Source: Chondrilla cf. caribensis (Eukaryota > Porifera > Demospongiae > Chondrillida > Chondrillidae). From it: a stretch of 64,000 nucleotides of DNA. Location: assembly GCA_964020155.1 (NCBI GenBank), contig OZ026548.1, forward strand, positions 834,501 to 898,500, given 5' to 3'. The notes under the pieces are model-generated. The model worked only from the letters and a program-made list of their open reading frames with translations. It had not been told where the DNA came from and did not search any database. Below are positions 20,944-37,000 of the stretch, in pieces (within the stretch, counting starts at the first letter, position 1; each line of letters opens with the position of its first letter). The translations under genes and the position numbers were made by a program.

Positions 20944-23900
20944 ATGGAGGTTTATCTCAAGCAGTCGCTCGAATTGAAAAAGTTAGTGTCACTCGGTTCC
21001 TGCGGAGGCGGGTGTATCAGTGATGCCAGGACCTACGATACAGATATCGGTAAACTTTTCGTTAAACAGAACACAGACAAAAAAGTGAGTTTGCTGGATT
21101 GCATTTCCTCAGCTTGACCTAGATATTTGCAGAAACAGTACATATAGACGTGAAATACTGATATAACGCTGCGTAGACCTTTTTAAACAAGTTAAACTGC
21201 ATTCTAGGCAATTCAGATGTTTGAAGGAGAGTTGGAGAGCTTGAAAGCCATTCGAAATACAAACACACTCAGTGTGCCACGCCCACAGCGAGTATTGCCA
21301 CACCCATCCGGTCAAGGAGCAGTTTTGGTAGTGGAATATGTGGACATGAGGGGACTCCACAAGTATCAATCTCAGCTTGGAGAACAGCTAGCAAGGTGGA
21401 CACACGTAGTATTCACGTTATGCACGTGTTCAGTTACATCTTGTTTCACCAATATTTATCCTTCCAAAAACCTCATACATCTAACACTTCTTTGTGATTC
21501 AACTTCACTGAGTTGTGCACAATGTACCATGATTGTACAACAACTGGTTTACTTGACAAGGAACACACTTGGTCAGGTAGACCAGGTCCTACTGTATAAT
21601 AGTAAATAGTTGCTTGTGTTAAAACACATACAATAGAAATTTGTTAAATTGTCATTTTTTGAGTAACGAGAGTTGTTGAGCATACAGCTGAAGAAGATCT
21701 ATGGATTGGAACGTCCTGTGTTTATTGAAATATTAGCTGTGATTACGCTCAACAACTCTTGTTACTGCATTAATAATCACACAGCAATGAACCTCTATCA
21801 TATCTTGTCATTTATTGTACCATCAACATCATCAGCAATATTATATATGCATATAACCACTGTAGGCTTCATCTTCACAATGGATCCTTGAAAAAGAATG
21901 AGGAACCTTCCAACGTTTCTCCTCGGGAGGAGAAGTACATTGACAAGTTTGGATTTCATGTGCCAACATGTTGTGGTCTGATAGCACAAGACAACAACTG
22001 GTGTGATAACTGGCCGGTGTGTACTGTATGGAATGTTTAGTGTACACAGTACAATTTATCCATCATTGTAACATATGATGCATTCAGTATTGTGCCAATT
22101 CCACTGAGGTGTGTGTAGTACTCTGAAGCATGCTGTGATTGGCACATGGGCTGAAAGACTCACCATCTGAGTAACATGTCTCCACCCTGCTGTGTAGGAA
22201 TTCTACAGAAAACAGAGACTGCAATCTCAGGTGGACATGGTCCTGAGACGGGTTAGTTTAAGAATGATCGGGATGTGTGTGAATTTCATGGTGATATCCG
22301 GATGTGTGTGAATTTCATGGTGATATCGGGATGTGTGTGAATTTCATGGTGATATCGGGATGTATGTGAATTTCATGGTGATATCGGGATGTGTGTGAAT
22401 TTCATGGTGATATCGGGATGTGTGTGAATTTCATGGTGATATCGGGATGTGTGTGAAGTTCATGGTGATGTCGGGATGTGTTTGAATTTCATGGTAATAT
22501 CGGGATGTGTGTGAATTTCATGGTGATATAGGTACAGTACAGTGAATTTTTGTTAATCCACCACCAGTTTATCCACCAAACCTTTTAATCCGCCACAATT
22601 TCCCAATACCAATATAATGTACCAATGAACATCCAGTTAATCACAAACTCATTAATCCACCATATTCTTTGAAAACGAATTGCGGTGGATTAACGAGTAT
22701 TCACTATAGTTGTTAGTTCCTGGGTCTCTGAAGTGTAATTTCAAGTGGAGATTGTAAACGTTGTGAAATTATCCAAAGAAAACGTCTCACAAGACCAAGT
22801 GATTTTATGCGAAAATGTTATTATGTAGAATTTGTACGTCCAGAAATATAGTATATAGTAATATAGTGCCATAATCTGCCATTATAGTGCAATACAACTG
22901 CAAAGTCCTGCAACAGCTAGTGTTGTTGTTATACTGTTTTCCTATATTTTACTGAATTATCCTATGTTTTACTGTATTATCCTATGTTATGCTATGTGTA
23001 CATGTTATGAAGGAGAATGATAAGGAGCTGCAGGATTTGTGGGACAAGTTGAGTCCAATGATTCCCAGGTTCTTTGGTGGGTTGGAGATTGAGCCTGCTC
23101 TCCTGCATGGAGATCTCTGGAGTGGAAATGTAGCTGAAAATGACAGTGGACCAGGTGAGCCGCACGAATACAGTGCTACTTGTTACAACCTCAGCTGGTA
23201 CACACTCCTGATTAGTACACACTCCTGTACACACTCCTGGTTAGTACATGCTCCTTGTTAGTACACACTCCTGATTAGTACACACTCCTGGTTAGTACAC
23301 ACTCCTGGTTAGTACACATTCCTGGTTAGCACACACTCCTGGTTAGCACACACTCCCGGTTAGTACACACTCCTGGTTGATACACACTCCTGGTTAGTAC
23401 ACACTCCTGGTTAGTACACACTCCTGGTTAGTACACACTCCTGGTTAGTACACACTCCTGGTTAGCACACACTCCTGGTTAGTACACACTCCTGGTTAGT
23501 ACACACTCCTGGTTAGTACACACTCCTGGTTAGTACACACTCCTGGTTAGTACACACTCCTGGTTAGTACACTCCTAGTTGATACACCCTTCACTTGGTT
23601 TATAGCTCACATGCGCAGTCACATTACCCATGCCTACTGTTGTGTGCATTGGTCACATTCAGTATTATACCTTGTGTGGTAGCCAACGTATGGACTGGGT
23701 GAAGTTGGATTCTAAACATTACAGTAGCATCATATTCCCATGTCATTGGTCTTGTTTCAGTTGCTTTCGATCCATCCTCCTTCTATGGGCATTCCGAGTT
23801 CGATCTTGGAATTGCTGGTATGTTTGGCGGATTCTCTCAGGCATTCTATTCAGCCTACCACAAGATCATCCCGAAGGCACCAGGATTCGAGGACAGGCAT

Positions 23901-24027
23901 CAGCTCTACCTACTATTCCACAATTTAAATCACTGGTGGGTATAGTTGTATACACTTATAACGTGGATGAGAATTGGTGTAGGGTCAAATATCCTTATGG
24001 GAGTGTTGATTGGTAGACGTGCGTGTC

Positions 24028-24088
<61 letters not shown>

Positions 24089-24211
24089 TAATGGCTGTAC
24101 AATTGAAATTTTGTACTCCATCCACTCTCACACTGCAGGAATCACTTTGGTAGCGGCTATCGATCAGGATCTCTATCAATTCTGAGAAAATTAACAAAAT
24201 TGAATTTATAA
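20944..24211 (+). CDS. FN3K: Fructosamine-3-kinase / ketosamine-3-kinase
   Basis: Seven exons: 20944-21084, 21208-21395, 21866-22016, 22198-22251, 23013-23154, 23761-23935 and 24139-24211. They total 307 residues, close to the 309 of human FN3K. The enzyme phosphorylates sugars attached to protein amines, which destabilises the adduct and repairs glycation. Motifs: [37 protein letters not shown]; the catalytic loop [14 protein letters not shown] (Asp near residue 212); the metal-binding [29 protein letters not shown]; and the C-terminal [12 protein letters not shown]. All junction phases match. The acceptor of exon 5 (TATGAAG) has a poor pyrimidine tract. FN3K versus FN3KRP cannot be decided from this. 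Introns carry two minisatellites, two small inverted-repeat elements and a TG run. Confidence 0.93.
21663..21775. mobile_element. 113-bp foldback (MITE-like) element in FN3K intron 2
   Basis: GTAACGAGAGTTGTTGAGC at the left is matched by the complement of GCTCAACAACTCTTGTTAC at the right. The match continues inward to CAGCT/AGCTG, giving arms of about 28 bp with few mismatches. No coding capacity. Confidence 0.7.
22266..22531. repeat. 29-bp minisatellite in FN3K intron 4
   Basis: About nine tandem copies of a 29-bp unit beginning TCGGGATGTGTGTGAATTTC and ending ATGGTGATA, with few substitutions. Confidence 0.93.
22540..22706. mobile_element. 167-bp Tigger-type MITE in FN3K intron 4
   Basis: The left end CAGTGAATTTTTGTTAATCC and the complement of the right end (TAGTGAATACTCGTTAATCC) form inverted repeats that continue into CACC. 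Flanking TA dinucleotides sit at 22538-22539 and 22707-22708. End sequence and subterminal ATCCACC/ATCCGCC motifs resemble those of the full Tigger element at 10521, so it was probably mobilised by a related transposase. It sits directly behind the 29-bp minisatellite. Confidence 0.8.
23190..23585. repeat. 17-bp minisatellite in FN3K intron 5
   Basis: About 22 copies of a 17-bp unit (TCCTGGTTAGTACACAC) with occasional GATTAG, TTGATA or TTAGCA variants. Confidence 0.93.
24030..24087. repeat. (TG)n microsatellite in FN3K intron 6
   Basis: About 29 GT dinucleotides, ending about 50 bp before the last exon of FN3K. Confidence 0.97.
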
Positions 24212-24302
24212 CATTTTTACGTTCATAATTGGAATGGAAACTCATCTTTTGTTGACCATGATCACGTGATGGGGACTTGTTTCAGTTGCGTGCGGTCACG
24301 AT

Positions 24303-24307
24303 AATAA

Positions 24308-24308
<1 letters not shown>
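24303..24308 (+). terminator. Candidate FN3K poly(A) signal overlapping the BLMH start codon
   Basis: AATAAA, 92 bp after the FN3K stop codon; its last A is the A of the BLMH ATG. It is the only canonical signal seen between the two coding regions. Confidence 0.45.
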
Positions 24309-27583
<3,275 letters not shown>

Positions 27584-28751
27584 AGCAGGGACAATGCACT
27601 TTGAAATTCTTTCAAGAACAGTGTGTGTGTTATTGTATTACGATTCTACATAAAATAATGGGGTATAACTGTATCGGTTTAACAGTCATATTATGATCAA
27701 GCAGTAAACCAACTATGTACTTGGTGTATTTGCTGGTAACTGCACATTGCACTTGGTCACATGTTGGTCATGTGTCTCCAGATCTCATTTCTCATGCAGT
27801 AGGCCACCATGTGAGGTCTGGAGACACAAGACCACACATATGCACATGCACATGCATACACATACATTTTTTTGGATGGATGTAAACACAATCACAGATC
27901 TGTATTTCAGCTATGTAGGGAGACTAAGTTTATAGGTAGGTCACAGTACTTTGATTAAATTTTATTGCTGGTCACCACAGCCTCCCAGTGTCCTTATAAT
28001 GCATAATGCACATAAATTTGTATGTACATTCTGAAGGGAGAACTATGGACCATGTGGTGACCAATCAGGTAATATTACATTTCACAATTCCCTGCTGTCC
28101 ATATGATACACATATACTGTAATATGCTTAGAGGTCTATATCACCTCTTTAGGAATAAACATACAAAAGTACTTATAATATGTATCATATGGATCAACCC
28201 TGTGGAACATTTGTGACCAATGACAAACACATCTTTTAGGTCCCCACTAGGTACATACCACCTCTAGGACGGTGTACATGCATCAGAAATTGTGATACGA
28301 TGCATCACGTGGACACCAGAGTGGCCGTGGTGATCAATAATAAAGCTTGACATTATTATGCTGGTCACCATGAGGCCTATAGCATACTAGAAATTATGTT
28401 GATAAGTTTAATATTATACACTGGGCATCCTGTGGTGACCAGCAACAAATCCAAAATAACCATGCAGGCCAGTCACCATGAGGTCTATATATATTTTTGC
28501 GAAACATTAATGTATGCGTGCTATAGGCCGCCATGTTTTTTTCGCGTCATCCCTACATATAGCAACTCCATAGAAATTACATACAGAAGTATATGCATTA
28601 ATATAATTATGTATATATCATGTGGACACTGGGGAGGTTTTGTTGACCATCCACAAAACACAACTTTATAGTCACCACTAGATACATACCACCTCCAGGA
28701 AAGTGTGCATGCATCAGTAATTGTGATATGATGCATCACGTGGACACCAGA
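27584..28751. other. BLMH 3' flank and diverged ancestors of the 359-bp repeat
   Basis: No gene. From about 27960 the sequence consists of old partial copies of the later 359-bp unit. Examples are GATGCATCACGTGGACACCA, GTGGCCGTGGTGATCA and GGTCACCATGAGGCCTATAG near 28300-28380, with similar blocks at about 28430-28500 and 28680-28750. Each old junction shows the GTGGTGA...TCACCA inverted arrangement of the young array. Confidence 0.7.
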
Positions 28752-31700
28752 GTGGAGGGAAAACGCTAAGCACCTTTTTCCATAGCTCATGGAGGAAGTT
28801 ATGTGTCATCCTGACATTTTTATCAAACTAAGCTGGAGACATGACCCAACAAATTAAACTGGAGTTGTGGGGCACCTATGGAGATGAGACTTGTTTCATA
28901 AGTTAGTTCATGTCCCCAGCTAGGTCTGGTTAAATAATCAGGTTGACACGCCCACTTTTCCATGAGCTATTCAAAAAGGTGCTTAGCGTTTTCTTCCCTA
29001 TATTCCCCCATACATTGAGAAAATATTAAGCACCTCCAAATGTATCTGGGGTTACGGGTTAGCTACGGAGATGGGACTTGTTTCAGAAGTTAGTTCATGT
29101 CCCCAGCTAGGTCTGGTTAAAATATCAGGTTGACACGCCCACTTTCCCATGAGCTATTCAAAAAGGTGCTTAACGTTTTCTTCCCTATATTCTCCCATAC
29201 ATTGCAAAATATTAAGCACCTCCGAATGTATCTGGGGTTACGGGTTAGCTACGGAGATGGGACATGTTTCATAAGTTAGTTCATGTCCCCAGCTAGGTCT
29301 GGTTAAATAATCAGGTTGACACGCCCACTTTCCCATGAGCTATTCAAAAAGGTGCTTAGCGTTTTCTTCCCTATATTCTCCCATACATTGAGAAAATATT
29401 AAGCACCTCCAACTGTATCTGGGGTTACGGGCCACCTATTAAGATGGGCCTATTTTCATAAGTTAGTTCGTATCCCCAGCTAGGTCTGGTTGAAATATCA
29501 GGTTGACACGCCCACTTTCCCATGAGCTATTCAAAAAGGTGCTTAGCGTTTTCTTCCCTATATTCTCCCATACATTGCAAAATATTAAGCACCTCCGAAT
29601 GTATCTGGGGTTACGGGTTAGCTACGGAGATGGGACATGTTTCATAAGTTAGTTCATGTCCCCAGCTAGGTCTGGTTAAATAATCAGGTTGACACGCCCA
29701 CTTTCCCATGAGCTATTCAAAAAGGTGCTTAGCGTTTTCTTCCCTATATTCTCCCATACATTGAGAAAATATTAAGCACCTCCAACTGTATCTGGGGTTA
29801 CGGGCCACCTATTAAGATGGGCCTATTTTCATAAGTTAGTTCGTATCCCCAGCTAGGTCTGGTTGAAATATCAGGTTGACACGCCCACTTTCCCATGAGC
29901 TATTCAAAAAGGTGCTTAGCGTTTTCTTCCCTATATTCTCCCATACATTGCAAAATATTAAGCACCTCCGAATGTATCTGGGGTTACGGGTTAGCTACGG
30001 AGATGGGACATGTTTCATAAGTTAGTTCATGTCCCCAGCTAGGTCTGGTTAAATAATCAGGTTGACACGCCCACTTTCCCATGAGCTATTCAAAAAGGTG
30101 CTTAGCGTTTTCTTCCCTATATTCTCCCATACATTGAGAAAATATTAAGCACCTCCAACTGTATCTGGGGTTACGGGCCACCTATTAAGATGGGCCTATT
30201 TTCATAAGTTAGTTCGTATCCCCAGCTAGGTCTGGTTGAAATATCAGGTTGACACGCCCACTTTCCCATGAGCTATTCAAAAAGGTGCTTAGCGTTTTCT
30301 TCCCTATACATACATTGCAAAATATTGAGCACCTCCGAATGTATCTGGGGATATGGGTTAGCTACGGAGATGGGACTTGTTTCAGAAGTTAGTTCATGTC
30401 CCTAGCTAGGTCTGGTTAAAATATCAGGTTGACACGCCCACTTTCCCATGAGCTATTCAAAAAGGTGCTTAACGCTTTCTTCCCTATATTCTCCCATACA
30501 TTGCAAAATATTAAGCACCTCCGAATGTATCTGGGGTTATGAAGCACCTTTTGAGATGGGACTTGTTTCATAAGTTAGTTCATGTCCCCAGCTAGGTCTG
30601 GTTGAAATATCAGGTCGACACGCCCACTTTCCAATGAGCTATTCAAAAAGGTGCTTAACGTTTTCTTCCCTATATTCCCCCATACATTGCAAAATATTAA
30701 GCACCTCCGAATGTATCTGGGGTTATGGGGCACCTATTGAGATGGGACATGTTTCATAAGTTAGTTCATGTCCCCAGCTAGGTCTGGTTGAAATATCAGG
30801 TTGACACGCCCACTTTCCCATGAGCTATTCAAAAAGGTGCTTAACGTTTTCTTCCCTATATTCTCCCATACATTGCAAAATATTAAGCACCTCCGAATGT
30901 ATCTGGGGTTACGGGCCACCTATTGAGATGGGACTTGTTTCAGAAGTTAGTTCATGTCCCCAGCTAGGTCTGGTTGAAATATCAGGTTGACACGCCCACT
31001 TTCCCATGAGCTATTCAAAAAGGTGCTTAACGTTTTCTTCCCTATATTCTCCCATACATTGCAAAATATTAAGCACCTCCAAATGTATCTGGGGTTACGG
31101 GCCACCTATTGAGATGGGACTTGTTTCAGAAGTTAGTTCATGTCCCCAGCTAGGTCTGGTTAAAATATCAGGTTGACACGCCCACTTTCCCATGAGCTAT
31201 TCAAAAAGGTGCTTAACGTTCTCTTCCCTATATTCTCCCATACATTGCAAAATATTAAGCACCTCCGAATGTATCTGGGGTTATGAAGCACCTTTTGAGA
31301 TGGGACTTGTTTCATAAGTTAGTTCATGTCCCCAGCTAGGTCTGGTTGAAATATCAGGTCGACACGCCCACTTTCCAATGAGCTATTCAAAAACGTGCTT
31401 AACGTTTTCTTCCCTATATTCTCCCATACATTGAGAAAATACTAAGTACCTCCGAATGTATCTGGGGTTACGGGTTAGCTATGGAGATGGGCCTATTTTC
31501 ATAAGTTAGTTCATGTCCCCAGCTAGGTCTGGTTGAAATATCAGGTTGACACGCCCACTTTCCCATGAGCTATTCAAAAAGGTGCTTAACGTTTTCTTCC
31601 CTATATTCCCCCATACATTGCAAAATATTAAGCACCTCCGAATGTATCTGGGGTTATGGGGCACCTATTGAGATGGGACATGTTTCATAAGTTAGTTCAT

Positions 31701-33390
31701 GTCCCCAGCTAGGTCTGGTTGAAATATCAGGTTGACACGCCCACTTTCCCATGAGCTATTCAAAAAGGTGCTTAACGTTTTCTTCCCTATATTCCCCCAT
31801 ACATTGCAAAATATTAAGCACCTCCGAATGTATCTGGGGTTATGGGGCACCTATTGAGATGGGACATGTTTCATAAGTTAGTTCATGTCCCCAGCTAGGT
31901 CTGGTTGAAATATCAGGTTGACACGCCCACTTTCCCATGAGCTATTCAAAAAGGTGCTTAACGTTCTCTTCCCTATATTCTCCCATACATTGCAAAATAT
32001 TAAGCACCTCCGAATGTATCTGGGGTTATGGGGCACCTATTGAGATGGGACATGTTTCATAAGTTAGTTCATGTCCCCGGCTAGGTCTGGTTGAATTATC
32101 AGGTTGACACGCCCACTTTCCCATGAGCTATTCAAAAAGGTGCTTAACGTTTTCTTCCCTATATTCTCCCATACGGTACATTGCAAAATATTAAGCACCT
32201 CCGAATGTATCTGGGGTTACGGGTTAGCTACAGAGATGGGACTTGTTTCAGAAGTTAGTTGATGTCCCCGGCTAGGTCTGGTGAAAATATCAGGTTGACA
32301 CGCCCACTTTCCCATGAGCTATTCAAAAAGGTGCTTAACGTTTTCTTCCCTATATTCTACCATACATTGAGAAAATATTAAGCACCTCCAAATGTATCTG
32401 GGGTTACGGGCCACCTATTAAGATGGGCCTATTTTCATAAGTTAGTTCGTATACCCAGCTAGGTCTGGTTGAAATATCAGGTTGACACGCCCACTTTCCA
32501 ATGAGCTATTCAAAAAGGTGCTTAACGTTTTCTTCCCTATATTCTCCCATACATTGAGAAAATATTGAGCACCTCTGAATGTATCTGGGGTTACGGGTTA
32601 GCTACGGAGATGGGACTTGTTTCATAAGTTAGTTCATGTCCCCAGCTATGTCTGGTTAAAATATCAGGTTGACACGCCCACTTTTCCATGAGCTATTCAA
32701 AAAGGTGCTTAACGTTTTCTTCCCTATATTCTACCATACATTGAGAAAATATTAAGCACCTCCGAATGTATCTGGGGTTACGGGCCACCTATTAAGATGG
32801 GCCTATTTTCATAAGTTAGTTCGTATACCCAGCTAGGTCTGGTTGAAATATCAGGTTGACACGCCCACTTTCCAATGAGCTATTCAAAAAGGTGCTTAGC
32901 GTTTTCTTCCCTATATTCCCCCATACGTACGTACATTGCAAAATATTAAGCACCTCCGAATGTATCTGGGGTTACGGGTTAGCTACGGAGATGGGACTTG
33001 TTTCAGAAGTTAGTTCATGTCCCTGGCTAGGTCTGGTGAAAATATCAGGTTGACACGCCCACTTTCCCATGAGCTATTCAAAAAGGTGCTTAGCGTTTTC
33101 TTCCCTACAAATATTCTCCCATACATTGCAAAATATTAAGCACCTCCGAATGTATCTGGGGTTATGGGGCACCTATTGAGATGGGACATGTTTCATAAGT
33201 TAGTTCATGTCCCCGGCTAGGTCTGGTTGAAATATCAGGTTGACATGCCCACTTTCCCATGAGCTATTCAAAAAGGTGCTTATAGCCTTTTCTTCCCTAT
33301 ATTCCCCCATACATTACAAAATATTAAGCACCTCCGAATGTATCTGGGGTTATGGGGCACCTATTGAGATGGGACTTGTTTCATAAGAAA
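28752..33390. repeat. 187-bp tandem array, about 24 units
   Basis: The unit contains TCTGGGGTTACGGGTTAGCT, GTTAGTTCATGTCCCCAGCT, AGGTTGACACGCCCACTTTC and CATGAGCTATTCAAAAAGGT. Spacing measured at successive AAAAAGGTGCTTA marks is 186-188 bp. Each unit is bounded by TTAAGCACCT and AGGTGCTTAA in inverted orientation. The array is preceded at 28757-28792 by an inverted half unit (AAAACGCTAAGCACC then CATAGCTCATGG). Between about 29200 and 30300 two unit types alternate, making a dimeric higher-order repeat of about 373 bp. No coding capacity. Confidence 0.93.
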
Positions 33391-33392
33391 TA

Positions 33393-34085
33393 ATTAGAAA
33401 CTGTTTCTTCAGGCCTATCATTAACTACCGATTGGTTATTGATGATAGACTTTCTTGCAAAGCTCAGTTCTCTACAGTATTCCTGGACAGCATCAATAGA
33501 CTGCTTATTATAATTGTTCAGATATTGAACAGCATTCTCAGAAATTCACATACAGAATTTTATACAAGTTGCTAAACACTTAAACTTTCGTGGCCTCCGC
33601 AGACCACGACCTGATACTCAAAAGGATATCACATTTCAATTATATTATTATTATGATTATTAGATGAAGAATCAGAAAGAAACTTATAGTCTGCATTCAA
33701 ATAAAAGTTCTCAACGTTCAAATAACACGTCTAACTTCAAAGAATCTCTTCAAGTAATAAATCTGTCCAAATGTAATGCACACAATTAATCAGAAAGGCC
33801 TCAAACACAGACCACCAGACAACTCTTGAGTTGGTACTGTCATTAACTACGAGATTAGTACAAAATATTACCATTACAGTAACAGAAGGATAACCTAAAA
33901 TTAAACAAAATTAACGTACTTATCCGATGGACTCTTTCTCTGACCTCCGTGTACTCTTGTTCGTGCTTCACAGCAGAAAGTCCCGCTGAGCTGCTATCAT
34001 ATCTTCAAGCTTATTATGATGAACTACAAAAAGTATACCCTTAGTACTCCATCACCGATACACAGAAAACACTGAAGACTATTAC
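33393..34085 (-). pseudogene. TMED2 3'-end pseudogene, copy S1
   Basis: Homologous to the readable TMED2 at 56733-57540. It contains the last exon ([11 protein letters not shown] and, out of frame, [14 protein letters not shown]) and the preceding exon (VKHEQEY and VRERVHR). Lesions: a 4-bp insertion (TAAT) in the membrane-span exon and a 4-bp deletion in the preceding exon. It ends exactly at the donor of the next upstream exon, where the 359-bp array begins. The left side abuts the 187-bp array. Confidence 0.88.
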
Positions 34086-37000
34086 TGCACTCAGGACAAT
34101 CTCAATTCTGACATTTTTCCGATATTTCTGACAAATGACAATTTTTTGCTTGTCACCACGAGGCTTATAGCGCGCTCAGGACAATCTCAATTCTTCCCAA
34201 ATTGTGTTGGTGAGTTTAGCACGGACACTGGCTAGCCCTTGGTGACAAGCAAAGAATTGAACAATTACTCAGGTGATCACCACAAGGCATATTACACTCA
34301 TATACATACAAAAGTACATACATTATATTATATGCGGTATATAGGCAATAAGGAGAATTTTTGGTCGACATCAAAATGCATCTTTTTGTTATCAGAAGGT
34401 CTGTACTAGGTCCAGGAGTGTGTCTGTGCATTCGAATTTGACCTACGATGCATCACGTGCACACAGGAGAGGCCGTGGTGACAAGACAAAAGAATGACAT
34501 TTTTTGGCTTGTCACCACAAGGCTTATAGCGCACTCAGGACAATCTCAATTCTTCCCAAATTGTGTTGGTGAGTTTAGCACGGACACTGGCTAGCCCTTG
34601 GTGACCAGCAAAGAATTGAACAATTGCTCAGGTGATCACCACAAGGCATATTACACTCATATACATACAAAAGTACATACATTTTATTATATGCGGTATA
34701 TGGGCACTGGGGAGAATTTTTGGTCGACATCAAAATGCATCTTTTTGTTATCAGAAGGTCCGTACTAGGTCCAGGAGTGTGTCTGTGCATTCAGATTTGA
34801 CCTATGATGCATCACGTGCACACAGGAGAGGCCGTGGTGACAAGACAAAAAATGACATTTTTTTGCTTGTCACCACGAGGCTTATAGCGCACTCAGGACA
34901 ATCTCAATTCTTCCCAAATTGTGTAGGTGAGTTTAGCACGGACACTGGCTAGCCCTTGGTGACCAGCAAAGAATTGAACAATTGTTCAGGTGATCACCAC
35001 AAGGCATATTACACTCATACACATACAAAAGTACATACATTATAATATATGTGGTATATGGGCACTGGGGAGAATTTTTGGTCGACATCAAAATGCATCT
35101 TTTTGTTATCAGAAGGTCCGTACTAGGTCCAGGAATGTGTCTTTGCATTCGGATTTGACCTATGATGTATCACGTGCACACAGGAGAGGCCATGGTGACA
35201 ACCCAAAAAAAATGACATTTTTTTGCTTGTCACCACGAGGCTTATAGCGCACTCAGGACAATCTCAATTCTTCCCAAATTGTGTTGGTGAGTTTAGCACG
35301 GACACTGGCTAGCCCTTGGTGACCAGCAAAGAATTGAACAATTGTTCAGGTGATCACCACAAGGCATATTACACTCATATACATACAAAAGTACATACAT
35401 TATAATATATGTGGTATATGGGCACTGGGGAGAATTTTTGGTCGACATCAAAATGCATCTTTTTGTTATCAGAAGGTCCGTACTAGGTCCAGGAGTGTGT
35501 CTGAGCATTCGGATTTGACCTATGATGCATCACGTGCACACAGGAGAGGCCGTGGTGACAAGCCGAAAAAATGACATTTTTTTGCTTGTCACCACGAGGC
35601 TTATAGCGCACTCAGGACAATCTCAATTCTTCCCAAATTGTGTTGGTGAGTTTAGCACGGACACTGGCTAGCCCTTGGTGACCAGCAAAGAATTGAACAA
35701 TTGCTCAGGTCGTCACCACAAGGCATATTACACTCATATACATACAAAAGTACATACATTTTATTATATGCGGTATATGGGCACTGGGGAGAATTTTTGG
35801 TCGACATCAAAATGCATCTTTTTGTTATCAGAAGGTGCATACTAGGTCCAGGAGTGTGTCTGTGCATTCGGATTTGACCTATGATGCATCACGTGCACAC
35901 AGGAGAGGCCGTGGTGACAAGCCGAAAAAATGACATTTTTTTGCTTGTCACCACGAGGCTTATAGTGCACTCAGGACAATCTCAATTCTTCCCAAATTGT
36001 GTTGGTAAGTTTAGCACGGACACTGGCTAGCCCTTGGTGACCAGCAAAGAATTGAACAATTGCTCAGGTGATCACCACAAGGCATATTACACTCATATAC
36101 ATACAAAAGTACATACATTATAATATATGTGGTATATGGGCACTGGGGAGAATTTTTGGTCGACATCAAAATGCATCTTTTTGTTATCAGAAGGTCCGTA
36201 CTAGGTCCAGGAGTGTGTCTGAGCATTCGGATTTGACCTATGATGCATCACGTGCACACAGGAGAGGCCGTGGTGACAAGCCGAAAAAATGACATTTTTT
36301 TGCTTGTCACCACGAGGCTTATAGCGCACTCAGGACAATCTCAATTCTTCCCAAATTGTGTTGGTGAGTTTAGCACGGACACTGGCTAGCCCTTGGTGAC
36401 CAGCAAAGAATTGAACAATTGCTCAGGTCGTCACCACAAGGCATATTACACTCATATACATACAAAAGTACATACATTTTATTATATGCGGTATATGGGC
36501 ACTGGGGAGAATTTTTGGTCGACATCAAAATGCATCTTTTTGTTATCAGAAGGTGCATACTAGGTCCAGGAGTGTGTCTGTGCATTCGGATTTGACCTAT
36601 GATGCATCACGTGCACACAGGAGAGGCCGTGGTGACAAGCCGAAAAAATGACATTTTTTTGCTTGTCACCACGAGGCTTATAGCGCACTCAGAACAATCT
36701 CAATTCTTCCCAAATTGTGTTGGTAAGTTTAGCACGGACACTGGCTAGCCCTTGGTGACCAGCAAAGAATTGAACAATTGCTCAGGTGATCACCACAAGG
36801 CATATTACACTCATATACATACAAAAGTACATACATTATATTATATGCGGTATATGGGCAATGGGGAGAATTTTTGGTCGACATCAAAATGCATCTTTTT
36901 GTTATCAGAAGGTCCGTACTAGGTCCAGGAATGTGTCTTTGCATTCGGATTTGACCTATGATGTATCACGTGCACACAGGAGAGGCCGTGGTGACAACCC

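Noticed and set aside
23190..23585. Regular short repeats resembling a CRISPR array
   Set aside because: The 17-bp units are directly adjacent with no unique spacers and lie in an intron of an animal gene; it is a minisatellite.
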